64,000 nucleotides of DNA from an uncultured Lachnospiraceae bacterium (GCA_910579735.1 CAJTUZ010000017.1:1-64000); one strand, 5' to 3'; numbered from the stretch's first letter, positions 36,468 through 45,603 are shown. Program-made: numbers and translations. Notes: generated from the letters alone by a model not told the origin.

Positions 36468-39400
36468 TTGGCTAAGAAGTTTTTTGACGTATTTCCGACT
36501 TTAAAACTGGATAGTGGGATGACGGATCTGTTTGAACAGGTCATGGTGGAAAAAATTTCTGCAACGAAACGGAAAGATTTTTTGCGGATCTATCTTTCTT
36601 CGGACAGACTGATACAGAAAGAAGATATATTCCGTGTGGAACAGGAGATGAAAAGGCAGTTTTTCCCCAACATGCCCATAACGCTCCGTATTTATGAAAG
36701 ATATCACCTTTCCGCCCAGTATAATCCGCAGAAGCTTATGGATATCTACCGTGAGAGCATTTTGCTGGAGCTGCGGGAATATTCGCCGATCGAATATAAC
36801 CTGTTTAAGAACGCGGATATAACGTATCCTTCCGAAAAACAGATTATGTTAACCATTGAGGATACGGTCATGGGAAAGGGGAAGTCAGAGGAACTCGTAC
36901 GGATCCTCGAGAAGATCTATAACGAAAGATGCGGTCTGTCCGTGGAGGTTCTGACTGCGTACAAAGAACATAAGACCGGGAAATATAAAGAAGATGACGA
37001 TAAGAAGCTGGCAATGCAGATTGCGGCGATCTCAGCCAGAGCCGGTTACGGGAATGCAGTTTCAGAAGATGCAGATATGTCCGAGGGAATGGACGGTCAG
37101 GTACTGTCTGCATCTGTGCAGGATGCGGCAGCAGGATCAGGGCAGAATATGGTAAAAGGCGTTTCGTCCGATGGCGGGGCCGTGAAAACGGATAAAACAG
37201 ACCGGATGGCCGGCATGGGAGCGCCGGGAAAGACTGGTGCGGCCGGCAGGACAGGCGCGGCCGGCAAAGGCGATATGCGCCGTGCGCTGAAACGCTCCGA
37301 CAATCCGGATGTTTTATTCGGCAGGGATTTTGACGAAGAGGCGATGCCTATGGAGGAAGTCATAGGAGAGATCGGGGATATCGTCGTGCGCGGCAGGGTT
37401 CTGAATATGGATAAACGTGAGATCAAGAATGAGAGAATGATTCTGATCTATGATATTTCGGACTTTACCGATACGATGACAATCAAGATTTTTATAACGA
37501 ACGAGCAGTATGAAGAGCTGACGGCAGAGCTTAAGCCGGGGGCTTTTGTGAAGATCAAGGGTACGGCGATCGTAGATAAATTTGACCATGAGCTGACGGT
37601 AGGTTCTGTTTACGGGGTGAAAAAGATACCGGATTTCACGGTATCGCGCGTGGATACGAGCGTGCATAAGCGGGTGGAACTGCACTGCCATACGAAAATG
37701 AGCGATATGGACGGTGTGTCGGAAGTGAAAGACATTGTAAAAAGAGCCTATAAATGGGGGCATCAGGCGATCGCCATAACCGATCACGGCGTGCTGCAGT
37801 CTTTCCCGGACGCCAATCATGTCTGGGAGGATCTGTGGAAGGCAGAGAAAAGCAAGAGAAAAGATGCCGGTGAAGAAGAACCGGACAAACAGGACTTTTT
37901 TAAGATCATTTATGGTGTGGAAGCTTACCTGGTCGACGATCTGAAAGAAATTGTCACAAATGATAAAGGGCAGGATCTGACAGCATCTTTTGTGGTATTC
38001 GATATCGAGACGACGGGGTTTTCGCCGGTGAATAACAGGATCATAGAGATCGGGGCAGTCAGAGTGGAAAACGGATCGATAACGGATCGGTTCTCTGCTT
38101 TTGTCAATCCGGATGTGCCGATTCCGTATGAAATTGAAAAACTGACGGGGATCCGTGACGATATGGTGATGGGAGAGCCGCAGATAGATGTCATTTTGCC
38201 GCAGTTTCTGCAGTTTTGTGAAGGGGCGGTCCTGGTGGCGCACAATGCCGGTTTTGATATGAGTTTTATCATGGAAAACTGTGACAGAATGGATATCGCA
38301 CATGATTTTACGTATGTCGATACGGTAGGTATCGCCAGGGTATTGCTGCCCGGACAGGCGAAGCATACGCTTGATGCCGTGGCCAAAACGCTTGGAGTAT
38401 CGTTGGAGAATCATCACCGCGCGGTAGACGATGCGGAAGCGACGGCGGAGATCTTTGTGAAATTTATTCCGATGTTTGCGGAAGCGGGCGCAGAGACGCT
38501 TGCCCAGGTAAACGCCATGGGCAAATCCAGTCCCGATATTGTAAAAAAACTGCCTACTTACCATGCGATCATCTTAGCCAAGAACAATGTGGGGCGTATG
38601 AATCTGTACCGCCTTGTTTCGGAGTCCCATTTGCATTATTTCGCCAGAAGGCCGCGGATTCCCAAGAGTCTGTTTATGCAGTACCGGGAAGGACTTCTGC
38701 TTGGCAGCGCCTGTGAAGCAGGGGAACTTTACCGCGCCCTGCTTGATGGCAGATCGGATGCGGAGATTGCCAGAATTGTCCGTTTCTATGATTATCTTGA
38801 GATTCAGCCGCTTGGCAATAACAGGTTTATGATAGAGTCCGAAAAACTGCCGCAGATCAATTCCATGGAAGATATTATGGAGATCAACAAAAAAATCGTG
38901 AAGTTGGGAGAGCAGTTTCATAAGCCGGTGGCAGCGACATGCGACGTGCATTTTCTCGATCCGGAAGATGAGATATACCGCCGGATCATTATGGCAGGAC
39001 AGCATTTTTCCGATGCGGATAACCAGGCGCCTTTGTATCTGCGGACAACGGAGGAGATGCTGGAGGAGTTTGCCTATCTTGGCAGCGACAAGGCAAAAGA
39101 GGTCGTGATCACCAATACGAACCGGATCGCAGATATGATAGAATGTATGTCTCCGGTACGGCCGGATAAATGCCCGCCGGTCATTGCGGACAGCGATAAA
39201 CAGCTGACGGATATCTGTTATAAAAAGGCGCATGAACTGTACGGAGAAAAACTGCCGCAGATCGTGGAAGACCGTTTGGAGAAAGAACTGCATTCCATTA
39301 TCTCCAACGGCTTTGCCGTTATGTATATCATTGCGCAGAAATTGGTGTGGAAATCGGTGGAGGACGGTTATCTGGTAGGATCCAGAGGTTCCGTCGGTTC

Positions 39401-41072
39401 TTCCTTTGTGGCCAATATGGCGGGTATCACAGAAGTAAATTCACTAAGTCCGCATTATCTGTGTCCAAATTGTCATTACTATGATTTCGATTCGGAAGAA
39501 GTAAGCGCTTTCAGCGGCGGCGCAGGATGCGATATGCCTGATAAAGACTGTCCTGTCTGCGGTACGCCGCTGCAGAAAGAAGGATTTGATATTCCGTTTG
39601 AAACGTTCCTCGGATTCAAAGGCGATAAAGAGCCGGATATCGATCTTAACTTTTCCGGAGAATACCAGAGTAAGGCGCATAAATATACGGAAGTTATTTT
39701 CGGACACGGGCAGACTTATCGTGCGGGAACGATCGGCACGCTGGCGGATAAGACGGCGTACGGGTATGTAAAAAACTATTATGAAGACCGCGGTGTACAG
39801 AAAAGAGTCTGTGAGATCAACCGGCTCGTTTCCGGCTGTACCGGCGTCAGAAGAAGTACGGGCCAGCATCCGGGCGGTATCGTCGTATTGCCGGTAGGGG
39901 AGGATATCAATTCTTTTACGCCGGTTCAGCATCCGGCCAATGATATGAAGACCGATATCGTAACCACGCATTTTGATTATCACTCAATCGATCACAATCT
40001 GCTCAAATTAGATATACTCGGGCATGATGATCCGACGATGATCCGTATGCTGCAGGATATGACGGGGATCGATCCGGTGAAGATTCCGCTTGACGATAAA
40101 CAGGTGATGTCGCTTTTTGCATCCACAGAAGCGTTAGGCGTGACGCCGGATCAGATCGGCGGCTGTAAGTTAGGGTGTCTCGGCATCCCGGAATTCGGCA
40201 CGGAATTTGCCATGCAGATGGTCATCGATGCCAAACCGAAATGCTTTACCGACCTTGTGCGGATCGCAGGGCTCGCACACGGAACCGATGTGTGGTTAGG
40301 AAATGCCCAGACATTGATCGAAGAGGGTACGGCGACGATATCCACGGCAATCTGCTGCCGTGACGATATTATGATCTATCTGATGCATATGGGCGTGGAA
40401 CCGGCGCTTTCTTTTACCATTATGGAGAGTGTACGTAAGGGTAAAGGATTAAAACCCGAGTGGGAAGAGGCTATGGTGGCGGCAAATGTGCCGGAATGGT
40501 ATATCTGGTCGTGTAAGAAGATCAAATATATGTTTCCGAAGGCGCATGCGGCGGCTTATGTTATGATGGCATGGCGCATCGCTTATTGCAAGATCAATTA
40601 TCCGCTGGCGTATTATGCGGCCTTTTTCAGCATCCGTGCATCGGGATTTTCCTACGAGCTGATGTGTCAGGGACAGCAGCATTTACTGGATATGATAGCG
40701 GATTATAAGCGCAGAAGCGATACTCTTTCGAAGAAAGAGCAGGATTCCTACCGGGATATGAAGATCGTGCAGGAGATGTATGCAAGAGGATTTGAATTTG
40801 CACCGATTGACATTTTTACCGCGCAGGCGAGACTGTTCCAGGTAGCAGGCGTCAATCAGCTGATGCCGTCCTTAAACAGTATCGACGGACTTGGTGAAAA
40901 GGCGGCGGAAGCCGTTGTGGAAGCGGCCAAAGATGGGCCGTTCCTTTCGAAAGACGATTTCAGACAGCGCACGAAGGTTTCCGCAACGGTAACGGAATTT
41001 ATGGACAGCCTGGGACTGCTTGGCGATCTGCCGGAGTCAAACCAGATCAGTCTGTTTGATTTTGCGATGTAG
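36468..41072 (+). CDS. polC: DNA polymerase III alpha subunit, Gram-positive type (PolC)
   Basis: 1,534 aa, TTG start at 36468 placed by GGAGG (36457-36461). Order of domains: N-terminal domain, a low-complexity linker with six collagen-like Gly-X-Y triplets (about residues 249-268), OB fold, PHP domain (HCHTKMSDMDG near 404), an inserted DEDD proofreading exonuclease (VVFDIETTGFSP near 509), and the polymerase with zinc-finger cysteines and EPDIDLNFSGE near 1055. This is the main replicase of Firmicutes. It is slightly longer than most PolC proteins because of the linker. Confidence 0.97.
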   Translation: MAKKFFDVFPTLKLDSGMTDLFEQVMVEKISATKRKDFLRIYLSSDRLIQKEDIFRVEQEMKRQFFPNMPITLRIYERYHLSAQYNPQKLMDIYRESILLELREYSPIEYNLFKNADITYPSEKQIMLTIEDTVMGKGKSEELVRILEKIYNERCGLSVEVLTAYKEHKTGKYKEDDDKKLAMQIAAISARAGYGNAVSEDADMSEGMDGQVLSASVQDAAAGSGQNMVKGVSSDGGAVKTDKTDRMAGMGAPGKTGAAGRTGAAGKGDMRRALKRSDNPDVLFGRDFDEEAMPMEEVIGEIGDIVVRGRVLNMDKREIKNERMILIYDISDFTDTMTIKIFITNEQYEELTAELKPGAFVKIKGTAIVDKFDHELTVGSVYGVKKIPDFTVSRVDTSVHKRVELHCHTKMSDMDGVSEVKDIVKRAYKWGHQAIAITDHGVLQSFPDANHVWEDLWKAEKSKRKDAGEEEPDKQDFFKIIYGVEAYLVDDLKEIVTNDKGQDLTASFVVFDIETTGFSPVNNRIIEIGAVRVENGSITDRFSAFVNPDVPIPYEIEKLTGIRDDMVMGEPQIDVILPQFLQFCEGAVLVAHNAGFDMSFIMENCDRMDIAHDFTYVDTVGIARVLLPGQAKHTLDAVAKTLGVSLENHHRAVDDAEATAEIFVKFIPMFAEAGAETLAQVNAMGKSSPDIVKKLPTYHAIILAKNNVGRMNLYRLVSESHLHYFARRPRIPKSLFMQYREGLLLGSACEAGELYRALLDGRSDAEIARIVRFYDYLEIQPLGNNRFMIESEKLPQINSMEDIMEINKKIVKLGEQFHKPVAATCDVHFLDPEDEIYRRIIMAGQHFSDADNQAPLYLRTTEEMLEEFAYLGSDKAKEVVITNTNRIADMIECMSPVRPDKCPPVIADSDKQLTDICYKKAHELYGEKLPQIVEDRLEKELHSIISNGFAVMYIIAQKLVWKSVEDGYLVGSRGSVGSSFVANMAGITEVNSLSPHYLCPNCHYYDFDSEEVSAFSGGAGCDMPDKDCPVCGTPLQKEGFDIPFETFLGFKGDKEPDIDLNFSGEYQSKAHKYTEVIFGHGQTYRAGTIGTLADKTAYGYVKNYYEDRGVQKRVCEINRLVSGCTGVRRSTGQHPGGIVVLPVGEDINSFTPVQHPANDMKTDIVTTHFDYHSIDHNLLKLDILGHDDPTMIRMLQDMTGIDPVKIPLDDKQVMSLFASTEALGVTPDQIGGCKLGCLGIPEFGTEFAMQMVIDAKPKCFTDLVRIAGLAHGTDVWLGNAQTLIEEGTATISTAICCRDDIMIYLMHMGVEPALSFTIMESVRKGKGLKPEWEEAMVAANVPEWYIWSCKKIKYMFPKAHAAAYVMMAWRIAYCKINYPLAYYAAFFSIRASGFSYELMCQGQQHLLDMIADYKRRSDTLSKKEQDSYRDMKIVQEMYARGFEFAPIDIFTAQARLFQVAGVNQLMPSLNSIDGLGEKAAEAVVEAAKDGPFLSKDDFRQRTKVSATVTEFMDSLGLLGDLPESNQISLFDFAM

Positions 41073-41124
41073 TAAGAGCGGGCGTTTCCTGTAGATTTTG
41101 ATTAAAGGATACAGAGTGCCAATC

Positions 41125-41153
41125 TTTACAAACAACGGGCAAAATGGTATACT
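41125..41153 (+). promoter_or_regulatory. Promoter of the carbonic anhydrase gene
   Basis: TTTACA (41125-41130), 17-bp spacer, TATACT (41148-41153). Transcription would start about 25 nt before the AAAGGAGG ribosome binding site. Confidence 0.7.
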
Positions 41154-41186
41154 CTAAAGCAACAAAACAAAAAGGAGGAATTTCAT

Positions 41187-41762
41187 ATGTCACATGGAAA
41201 AGGTCTTTCCGCAGACGAAGCGCTGCTCAAATTACAGCAGGGCAACGAAAAATATTTAAATGCATCCGCAAATCCGGGAGATGTATCTCCTGCCATACGT
41301 AAGGATACATGCGAAAATGGCCAGCATCCGTATGCAACCGTTATCACCTGTTCCGATTCCCGCGTTATTCCGGAGAGTATTTTCTCGGCAGGCATCGGTG
41401 AGTTGTTCACCATTCGCGTTGCGGGAAATGTTGTTAACAATTTCGAGATCGGAAGCGTAGAATATGCGGCAGATCATCTTGGAACAAATCTGGTTGTTGT
41501 GCTCGGCCACACGAACTGCGGCGCTGTAGGAGCGGCAATGAGCGGCCCCGGAGAAGGGTTTATCAAATCCATTACGGATGAGATACAGGCTGCAATAGGG
41601 GATGAAAAGGACGGATATAAAGCAAGCTGTCTGAATGTCAGAAACAGCATAGCTAAAATTGAAAAGAGCTTACATATTCCCGCAGGCCAGGACAAAGACG
41701 GTTTAAAAGTAGTAGGGGCAATCTATCATATCGAAGATGGTCATGTGGAATTTATGAAATAA
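41187..41762 (+). CDS. Beta-class carbonic anhydrase
   Basis: 191 aa. Zinc ligands are visible in TCSDSRVIPE (Cys, with the Asp-Arg dyad) and VLGHTNCGAVGAA (His and Cys). It interconverts carbon dioxide and bicarbonate. Single gene with its own promoter and terminator. AAAGGAGG precedes the ATG. No signal peptide, so cytoplasmic. Confidence 0.93.
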   Translation: MSHGKGLSADEALLKLQQGNEKYLNASANPGDVSPAIRKDTCENGQHPYATVITCSDSRVIPESIFSAGIGELFTIRVAGNVVNNFEIGSVEYAADHLGTNLVVVLGHTNCGAVGAAMSGPGEGFIKSITDEIQAAIGDEKDGYKASCLNVRNSIAKIEKSLHIPAGQDKDGLKVVGAIYHIEDGHVEFMK

Positions 41763-41778
41763 AGAGAACGATGTATGG

Positions 41779-41807
41779 AACCGGCAGTCCTGCCGGTTCT
41801 TTTTTTG
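41779..41807 (+). terminator. Terminator after carbonic anhydrase gene
   Basis: AACCGGCA, loop GTCC, TGCCGGTT (41779-41798) followed by C and seven T residues. Confidence 0.9.
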
Positions 41808-41827
41808 TGCCCATTTTTGGAGCCGTT

Positions 41828-41836
41828 CATATAATA
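41828..41836 (+). promoter_or_regulatory. Possible mother-cell-type -10 element before the sleC-like gene
   Basis: CATATAATA fits the sigma-K -10 pattern CATAnnnTA and is one base from the sigma-E pattern CATACAAT. The -35 match is poor, and the same bases also read as a sigma-A TATAAT. Suggestive only. Confidence 0.3.
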
Positions 41837-41867
41837 GAGCATAGGAAAAAAGGAGAAATTTGAGTTT

Positions 41868-42497
41868 ATGGCTATCGGTTACTTAATTGTACAGGCGAAG
41901 ACCGCTCACGACGCCATTCCCTTAGAAGGCGTAAGGATCAGGATCACGGATGACGAAGGACAAAGCGTCTATGAACTGGTAACGGATGAAAGCGGCCTGG
42001 CGCCGCTTGTTTCTTTAGAAACGGTGGGCAGGGAGCTTTCTTTGGACCCGTATTATATCGGAAATCCCTATGTAGGCTATAATGTGTTTGCGCAGGCAGC
42101 AGGGTTTGATTCCATGTCCATTAAGGGGATTCCCATTTATGATGGAGAGACTGCGATCCAGCAGCTTATGCTGACGCCGATGCAGGGAAGTGCAAGGAAT
42201 GCATCTACAACGGAAATTTCGTTAAATAAGCCTGCTGCGTCCATGCGTGAGGGACGCTATCAGGAAGCGCCCGTCTCGGAACCGCGTGTCCTGCGTCAGG
42301 TAGTGATTCCCGATCCGATCACGGTACACTTGGGACGCCCTTCCGCTTATGCCTCCAATGTACAGGTATCTTTTCCGGATTATGTCAAAAACGCAGCCAG
42401 CAGTGAAATTTATCCTACCTGGCCGGAAGCTGCCCTGCGGGCCAATATCTATGCGATCATCACGTTTGCGCTGAACAGGGTTTTTACGGAATGGTAG
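41868..42497 (+). CDS. sleC: SleC-type spore cortex-lytic enzyme, 5' part of an interrupted gene
   Basis: 209 codons, ending at Trp209 and a TAG made by the inserted DNA. It starts MAIGYLIVQAKTAHDAIPLE, a Gly/Val-rich N-terminal pro-domain, and runs into the conserved segment ASSEIYPTWPEAALRANIY and FALNRVFTEW, typical of SleC of Clostridium. The rest of that segment (YRSRGYNFDITNSTAYDQ) resumes 1,905 bp downstream. SleC is a germination enzyme stored in the spore that degrades cortex peptidoglycan. As read here the gene cannot make the enzyme; precise removal of the element restores one frame. Confidence 0.85.
   Translation: MAIGYLIVQAKTAHDAIPLEGVRIRITDDEGQSVYELVTDESGLAPLVSLETVGRELSLDPYYIGNPYVGYNVFAQAAGFDSMSIKGIPIYDGETAIQQLMLTPMQGSARNASTTEISLNKPAASMREGRYQEAPVSEPRVLRQVVIPDPITVHLGRPSAYASNVQVSFPDYVKNAASSEIYPTWPEAALRANIYAIITFALNRVFTEW
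42493..42496 (+). other. Left attachment core (GGTA)
   Basis: Last bases shared with the right junction; sleC sequence lies to the left, element sequence (GCGAAACC...) to the right. The true crossover dinucleotide lies within or next to these four bases. Confidence 0.7.
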
Positions 42498-42575
42498 CGA
42501 AACCAACGTCTGTTCGGGAATGTGACAGGCCCGCGTTTCATAAGATTTCATTAAGAAAAAACAGGAACAGAGAGT

Positions 42576-42710
42576 ATGAAAGTAATTTTGGAATCTGCCC
42601 GGTCTTCCGAACAGGAACAGTTGGAAGAGACCGTGAAGGAGGAAGTGAGAGAACTTCTTATGGATATGCTGCGGGAATACCTGCGGAGAAAAGGAGACAG
42701 CGCCTTATGA
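42576..42710 (+). CDS. 44-aa ORF coupled to the serine recombinase, possible accessory factor
   Basis: ATG at 42576 to TGA at 42708-42710. The peptide starts MKVILESARSSEQEQLEETV and is a charged, Glu/Leu/Arg-rich helix-former. Its stop overlaps the recombinase start (ATGA), the mark of translational coupling. The upstream GGAACAGAGAG is only a weak ribosome binding site. Too short for family recognition. A role as directionality factor or as a leader peptide is inference from position alone. Confidence 0.6.
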   Translation: MKVILESARSSEQEQLEETVKEEVRELLMDMLREYLRRKGDSAL

Positions 42711-44344
42711 AAAGAGTCAGAATGCTGCTGCGCGTCAGTTCCAACCAGCAGCTGGAAGCAGACGGCGATCTGTCTGTGCAAAGGCAGCTTGTGAAGGAAT
42801 ATGTGGAAAAACAAAAAGACTGGAAACTGGATGAGAAAGAGTATTTTGAGGGAAGCAGCAGCGCCTATAAAAATACGGTGATGGACAGGGATATTTTGAA
42901 AGAGGCATTAAAGGACGCGGCGGCCCGGGAATACGATATTCTTGTGACCTATAAAGACGACAGGATCGGACGCAGGATGTGGGAGATCGGAGCATACGTT
43001 ATGACGTTAAAAAGCAACGGGGTGGACATTTATACCGTAAAAGATGGCTGTATATCACCCGAAAATGACGATATCATGGGTCAGATGGTATTGGCGCTCA
43101 GATACGGCAGCGCACAAAAGAGCAGTTCCGATACCGGAATGCGGGTAAAGGATACGGCACAGAAGCTGGTGCAGAAAGGCAGATTTATGGGAGGAACGGC
43201 GCCCTACGGCTATGAACTGGTATTATCGGGAGAGATCAGCAAGCACGGGAGAGCGCTGCATAAGCTGCAGATCATACCGGAACGGGCAAAGGCCGTCCGC
43301 TATATCTTTCATCTGTCTTTGTACCGGGAGTACGGTTCTGCGAAGATTGCAAAGAAATTGAACGAGGATGCACATTATAAGCTGTTAGCGCCGAATGACA
43401 CCTGGAAAAGCGCGACGGTGAGCAGCATTCTGACCAATCCGATCTATGCGGGATACACAGCCTATAAACGCAGGGAGCACAGAAACGGCCAATATCACAG
43501 ACTGGACAGTGTAGACTGGATAAGAGCCGAAGTCCCGAATGAAGAGATCCGTATTATCGATCAGGACATATGGGATAAAACACAGGCAAAGCGCAAATGC
43601 AGGGCAGCGAAGTTCTGTCAGGGCGCGGGGCGGGAAAACGTCAGAATTGCCGGCAAAAAAGATGGTATGCTGTCGTTAATTGACGTTATTTACTGCGGGC
43701 ACTGTGGGCGGAAACTGACAAACGGAACCAAATACAGCTATTGGACGATCAAGGCAACCGGGGAAAGACGGGCCTGTAAGATCCCCCTATACCGTTGTCC
43801 GGCGATGCAGGAAGGGATGCCGCATCAGGGCAGGGGACAATTTAGAGCCGACAAAATAGAAGCGGTCGTATATGACTATATAGGCAGATATCTCAACAGG
43901 ATGCAGGAGAGCACAGAGATGATACAGGAGATCGAAGCATGCCGGAACGAGGAAAAGGAAGCGCTTGAAAATGAGATGAAAAGACTTTCGGGAGAACTGG
44001 AAAAGATCGTTCATGGCATTGCGCTGATGCAGAGCCGTATTCCGGATGCCATGAGCGGGGCATATCCTCTGCGTATAGAAGAGATTGCGGCGGCGATCGG
44101 GCGGCAGCGGGACAAAGAAATGACATACAGACGACTGCTCGATGAGAAAACAAAGCTCTTGGCAGAAAACGATCTGCGTTATGGCTGTCGGGAGAAAGTA
44201 AAGGAGACGATGCCATCTTTTGCCCGGCTTTTTCAGGAGGCCGACAGGCATACACAGCGGGTACTTGTGAATACAATGATCGAACGCATTGAAGTGACAG
44301 GAGAGCAGATCGTGATCCGGTTTAAAATGCAGACAGGCGTGTAA
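42707..44344 (+). CDS. Large serine recombinase
   Basis: 545 aa from the ATG at 42707; the frame is open further upstream across the junction but the family start (MKRVRMLLRVSSNQQ) is here. Domains: resolvase N-terminal catalytic domain with the nucleophile Ser in LLRVSS and the arginine-rich YKDDRIGRRMWE, a recombinase domain (FMGGTAPYGYEL; SSILTNPIYAGYTAYKRR), a zinc ribbon (YCGHCGRKL and later Cys residues) and a C-terminal coiled coil near residues 400-440. Such enzymes integrate and excise DNA between short att sites. Appears intact, so excision is feasible. Confidence 0.93.
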   Translation: MKRVRMLLRVSSNQQLEADGDLSVQRQLVKEYVEKQKDWKLDEKEYFEGSSSAYKNTVMDRDILKEALKDAAAREYDILVTYKDDRIGRRMWEIGAYVMTLKSNGVDIYTVKDGCISPENDDIMGQMVLALRYGSAQKSSSDTGMRVKDTAQKLVQKGRFMGGTAPYGYELVLSGEISKHGRALHKLQIIPERAKAVRYIFHLSLYREYGSAKIAKKLNEDAHYKLLAPNDTWKSATVSSILTNPIYAGYTAYKRREHRNGQYHRLDSVDWIRAEVPNEEIRIIDQDIWDKTQAKRKCRAAKFCQGAGRENVRIAGKKDGMLSLIDVIYCGHCGRKLTNGTKYSYWTIKATGERRACKIPLYRCPAMQEGMPHQGRGQFRADKIEAVVYDYIGRYLNRMQESTEMIQEIEACRNEEKEALENEMKRLSGELEKIVHGIALMQSRIPDAMSGAYPLRIEEIAAAIGRQRDKEMTYRRLLDEKTKLLAENDLRYGCREKVKETMPSFARLFQEADRHTQRVLVNTMIERIEVTGEQIVIRFKMQTGV

Positions 44345-44397
44345 AGACGGTCTGCCGGCAAAGCAGCGGGGGAACGTCAAATGAGCGGTGGTCGCAG

Positions 44398-44401
44398 GGT
44401 A
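44398..44401 (+). other. Right attachment core (GGTA)
   Basis: Element sequence (...GTCGCAG) lies to the left and sleC sequence (CAGAAGCCGC...) to the right. Joined to the left core it restores Trp209-Tyr210. Confidence 0.7.
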
Positions 44402-45599
44402 CAGAAGCCGCGGCTACAATTTTGACATTACGAACAGTACGGCGTATGATCAGGCTTTCGTTTATGGAAGACCAACCTATGAATCGATCAACAGGATCGT
44501 AGACGAGATCTTTAATGAATATGTCCGCAGACAGGGACAGGAAGCGCCCTATTTTACGTCTTTTTGCAATGGTACGACAACGACCTGTTCGGGTCTGTCG
44601 CAGTGGGGTTCTGTTACGCTTGCCCAGAGAGGACTTTCTCCGCTGCAGATCCTGCGCAATTATTATCCGGACGATATAGAGATTGCGGAGACAGATACGG
44701 TTACCGGTGTACTTTCATCCTATCCCGGCACTGTTTTACAAAGCGGAAGTACGGGTCTTGCCGTAGAGACGATCCAGACTTACTTGAACAGAATACGAAG
44801 AAATTATCCTGCGATTCCGCTGATTACTGATGATACAGGGACGTTCGGCCCTACGACCAGAGCGGCCGTAACGAAATTCCAAAGTATTTTCAATCTGCTG
44901 GCCGATGGCATTGTCGGGAAAGCTACCTGGTATAAGATTTCCGAAATATATACGGCCGTAACGAGGCTTGCGGAGTTAGACAGTGAAGGAACTTCGCTCG
45001 GGATCGGTACGGTTCCGCCTTCATCCGTACTGCGGCAGGGGTCAGGCGGAGCGGATGTTATTACGTTGCAATATCTGCTGAATGTGATCTCGGAGTTTTA
45101 TCCTTCCGTACCGGCCATAGCCCAGGACGGTATTTTCGGAAACGGTACGAGGCAGGCGGTAATTGCTTTTCAGCAGTTAAAGAACCTGACGCCCGATGGA
45201 ATCGTCGGAGCAGCTACATGGAGAGCGCTCTATGACGTTTATCAGGGAATTGAGAATAACGTTCCTCCGGGAGGAGGCGGAGCCGGCAGCGGTGAAATGG
45301 AATATGTTGTCCGTGCGGGAGATACGTTATGGCTGTTAGCGCAAAGATTCGGCACGACAGTGGATGCGATCAAAAGGCTGAACGGCCTGACAAGCGACAA
45401 TCTGAGCATCGGTCAGGTACTCAGAATACCGACCGCATCCAACGATTCCTATTTTGAATATACGGTGCGTTCCGGCGACACGTTGTGGCTGCTGGCACAG
45501 CGCTTCGGTACGACGGTAGACGCGATCAGACGGCTGAACGGCCTCTCGGGCAGTGCGCTGAGCATCGGTCAGGTACTGAGGATTCCGAGTAACGGTTGA
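44400..45599 (+). CDS. sleC: SleC-type spore cortex-lytic enzyme, 3' part of an interrupted gene
   Basis: 399 codons with no start or ribosome binding site of its own (an in-frame GTG at 44388 lies inside the element). It continues the SleC catalytic segment (RSRGYNFDITNSTAYDQ; RIVDEIFNEYV; LSQWGSVTLAQRG; ILRNYYPDDIE), then two peptidoglycan-binding-1 domains (TGTFGPTTRAAV; DGIFGNGTRQAV, each followed by ADGIVG/PDGIVG) and two LysM domains (YVVRAGDTLWLLAQRFG; YTVRSGDTLWLLAQRFG). The two LysM copies are an addition not usual in SleC of Clostridium. The sequence shows no decay, which argues that the gene is still under selection. Confidence 0.85.
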   Translation, partial: YRSRGYNFDITNSTAYDQAFVYGRPTYESINRIVDEIFNEYVRRQGQEAPYFTSFCNGTTTTCSGLSQWGSVTLAQRGLSPLQILRNYYPDDIEIAETDTVTGVLSSYPGTVLQSGSTGLAVETIQTYLNRIRRNYPAIPLITDDTGTFGPTTRAAVTKFQSIFNLLADGIVGKATWYKISEIYTAVTRLAELDSEGTSLGIGTVPPSSVLRQGSGGADVITLQYLLNVISEFYPSVPAIAQDGIFGNGTRQAVIAFQQLKNLTPDGIVGAATWRALYDVYQGIENNVPPGGGGAGSGEMEYVVRAGDTLWLLAQRFGTTVDAIKRLNGLTSDNLSIGQVLRIPTASNDSYFEYTVRSGDTLWLLAQRFGTTVDAIRRLNGLSGSALSIGQVLRIPSNG

Positions 45600-45603
45600 T
45601 GGC

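Larger units (their letters stand above)
42493..44401 (+). mobile_element. 1.9-kb serine-recombinase element inserted in the sleC-like gene
   Basis: The sleC frame stops and resumes at GGTA, present at both edges (42493-42496 and 44398-44401). Removal of one copy plus the intervening DNA (1,905 bp) gives TGG-TAC-AGA-AGC and an open 608-codon frame. Inside are only a 44-aa ORF and a large serine recombinase. There are no long terminal inverted repeats and no obvious target duplication beyond the shared core, as expected for a serine integrase rather than an insertion sequence. The inner edges GTCGCAG and GCGAAACC form a rough dyad around the core, as attP sites often do. Confidence 0.85.

Noticed and set aside
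42491..42706. Upstream extension of the recombinase frame across the left junction
   Set aside because: The frame is open but the serine recombinase family starts at MKRVRMLLRVSS (42707), and the extension would begin within sleC without a ribosome binding site.
44388..45599. The 3' sleC part as an independent gene from a GTG at 44388
   Set aside because: No ribosome binding site, the GTG lies in the inserted DNA, and the sequence continues the SleC domain exactly where the 5' part stops.
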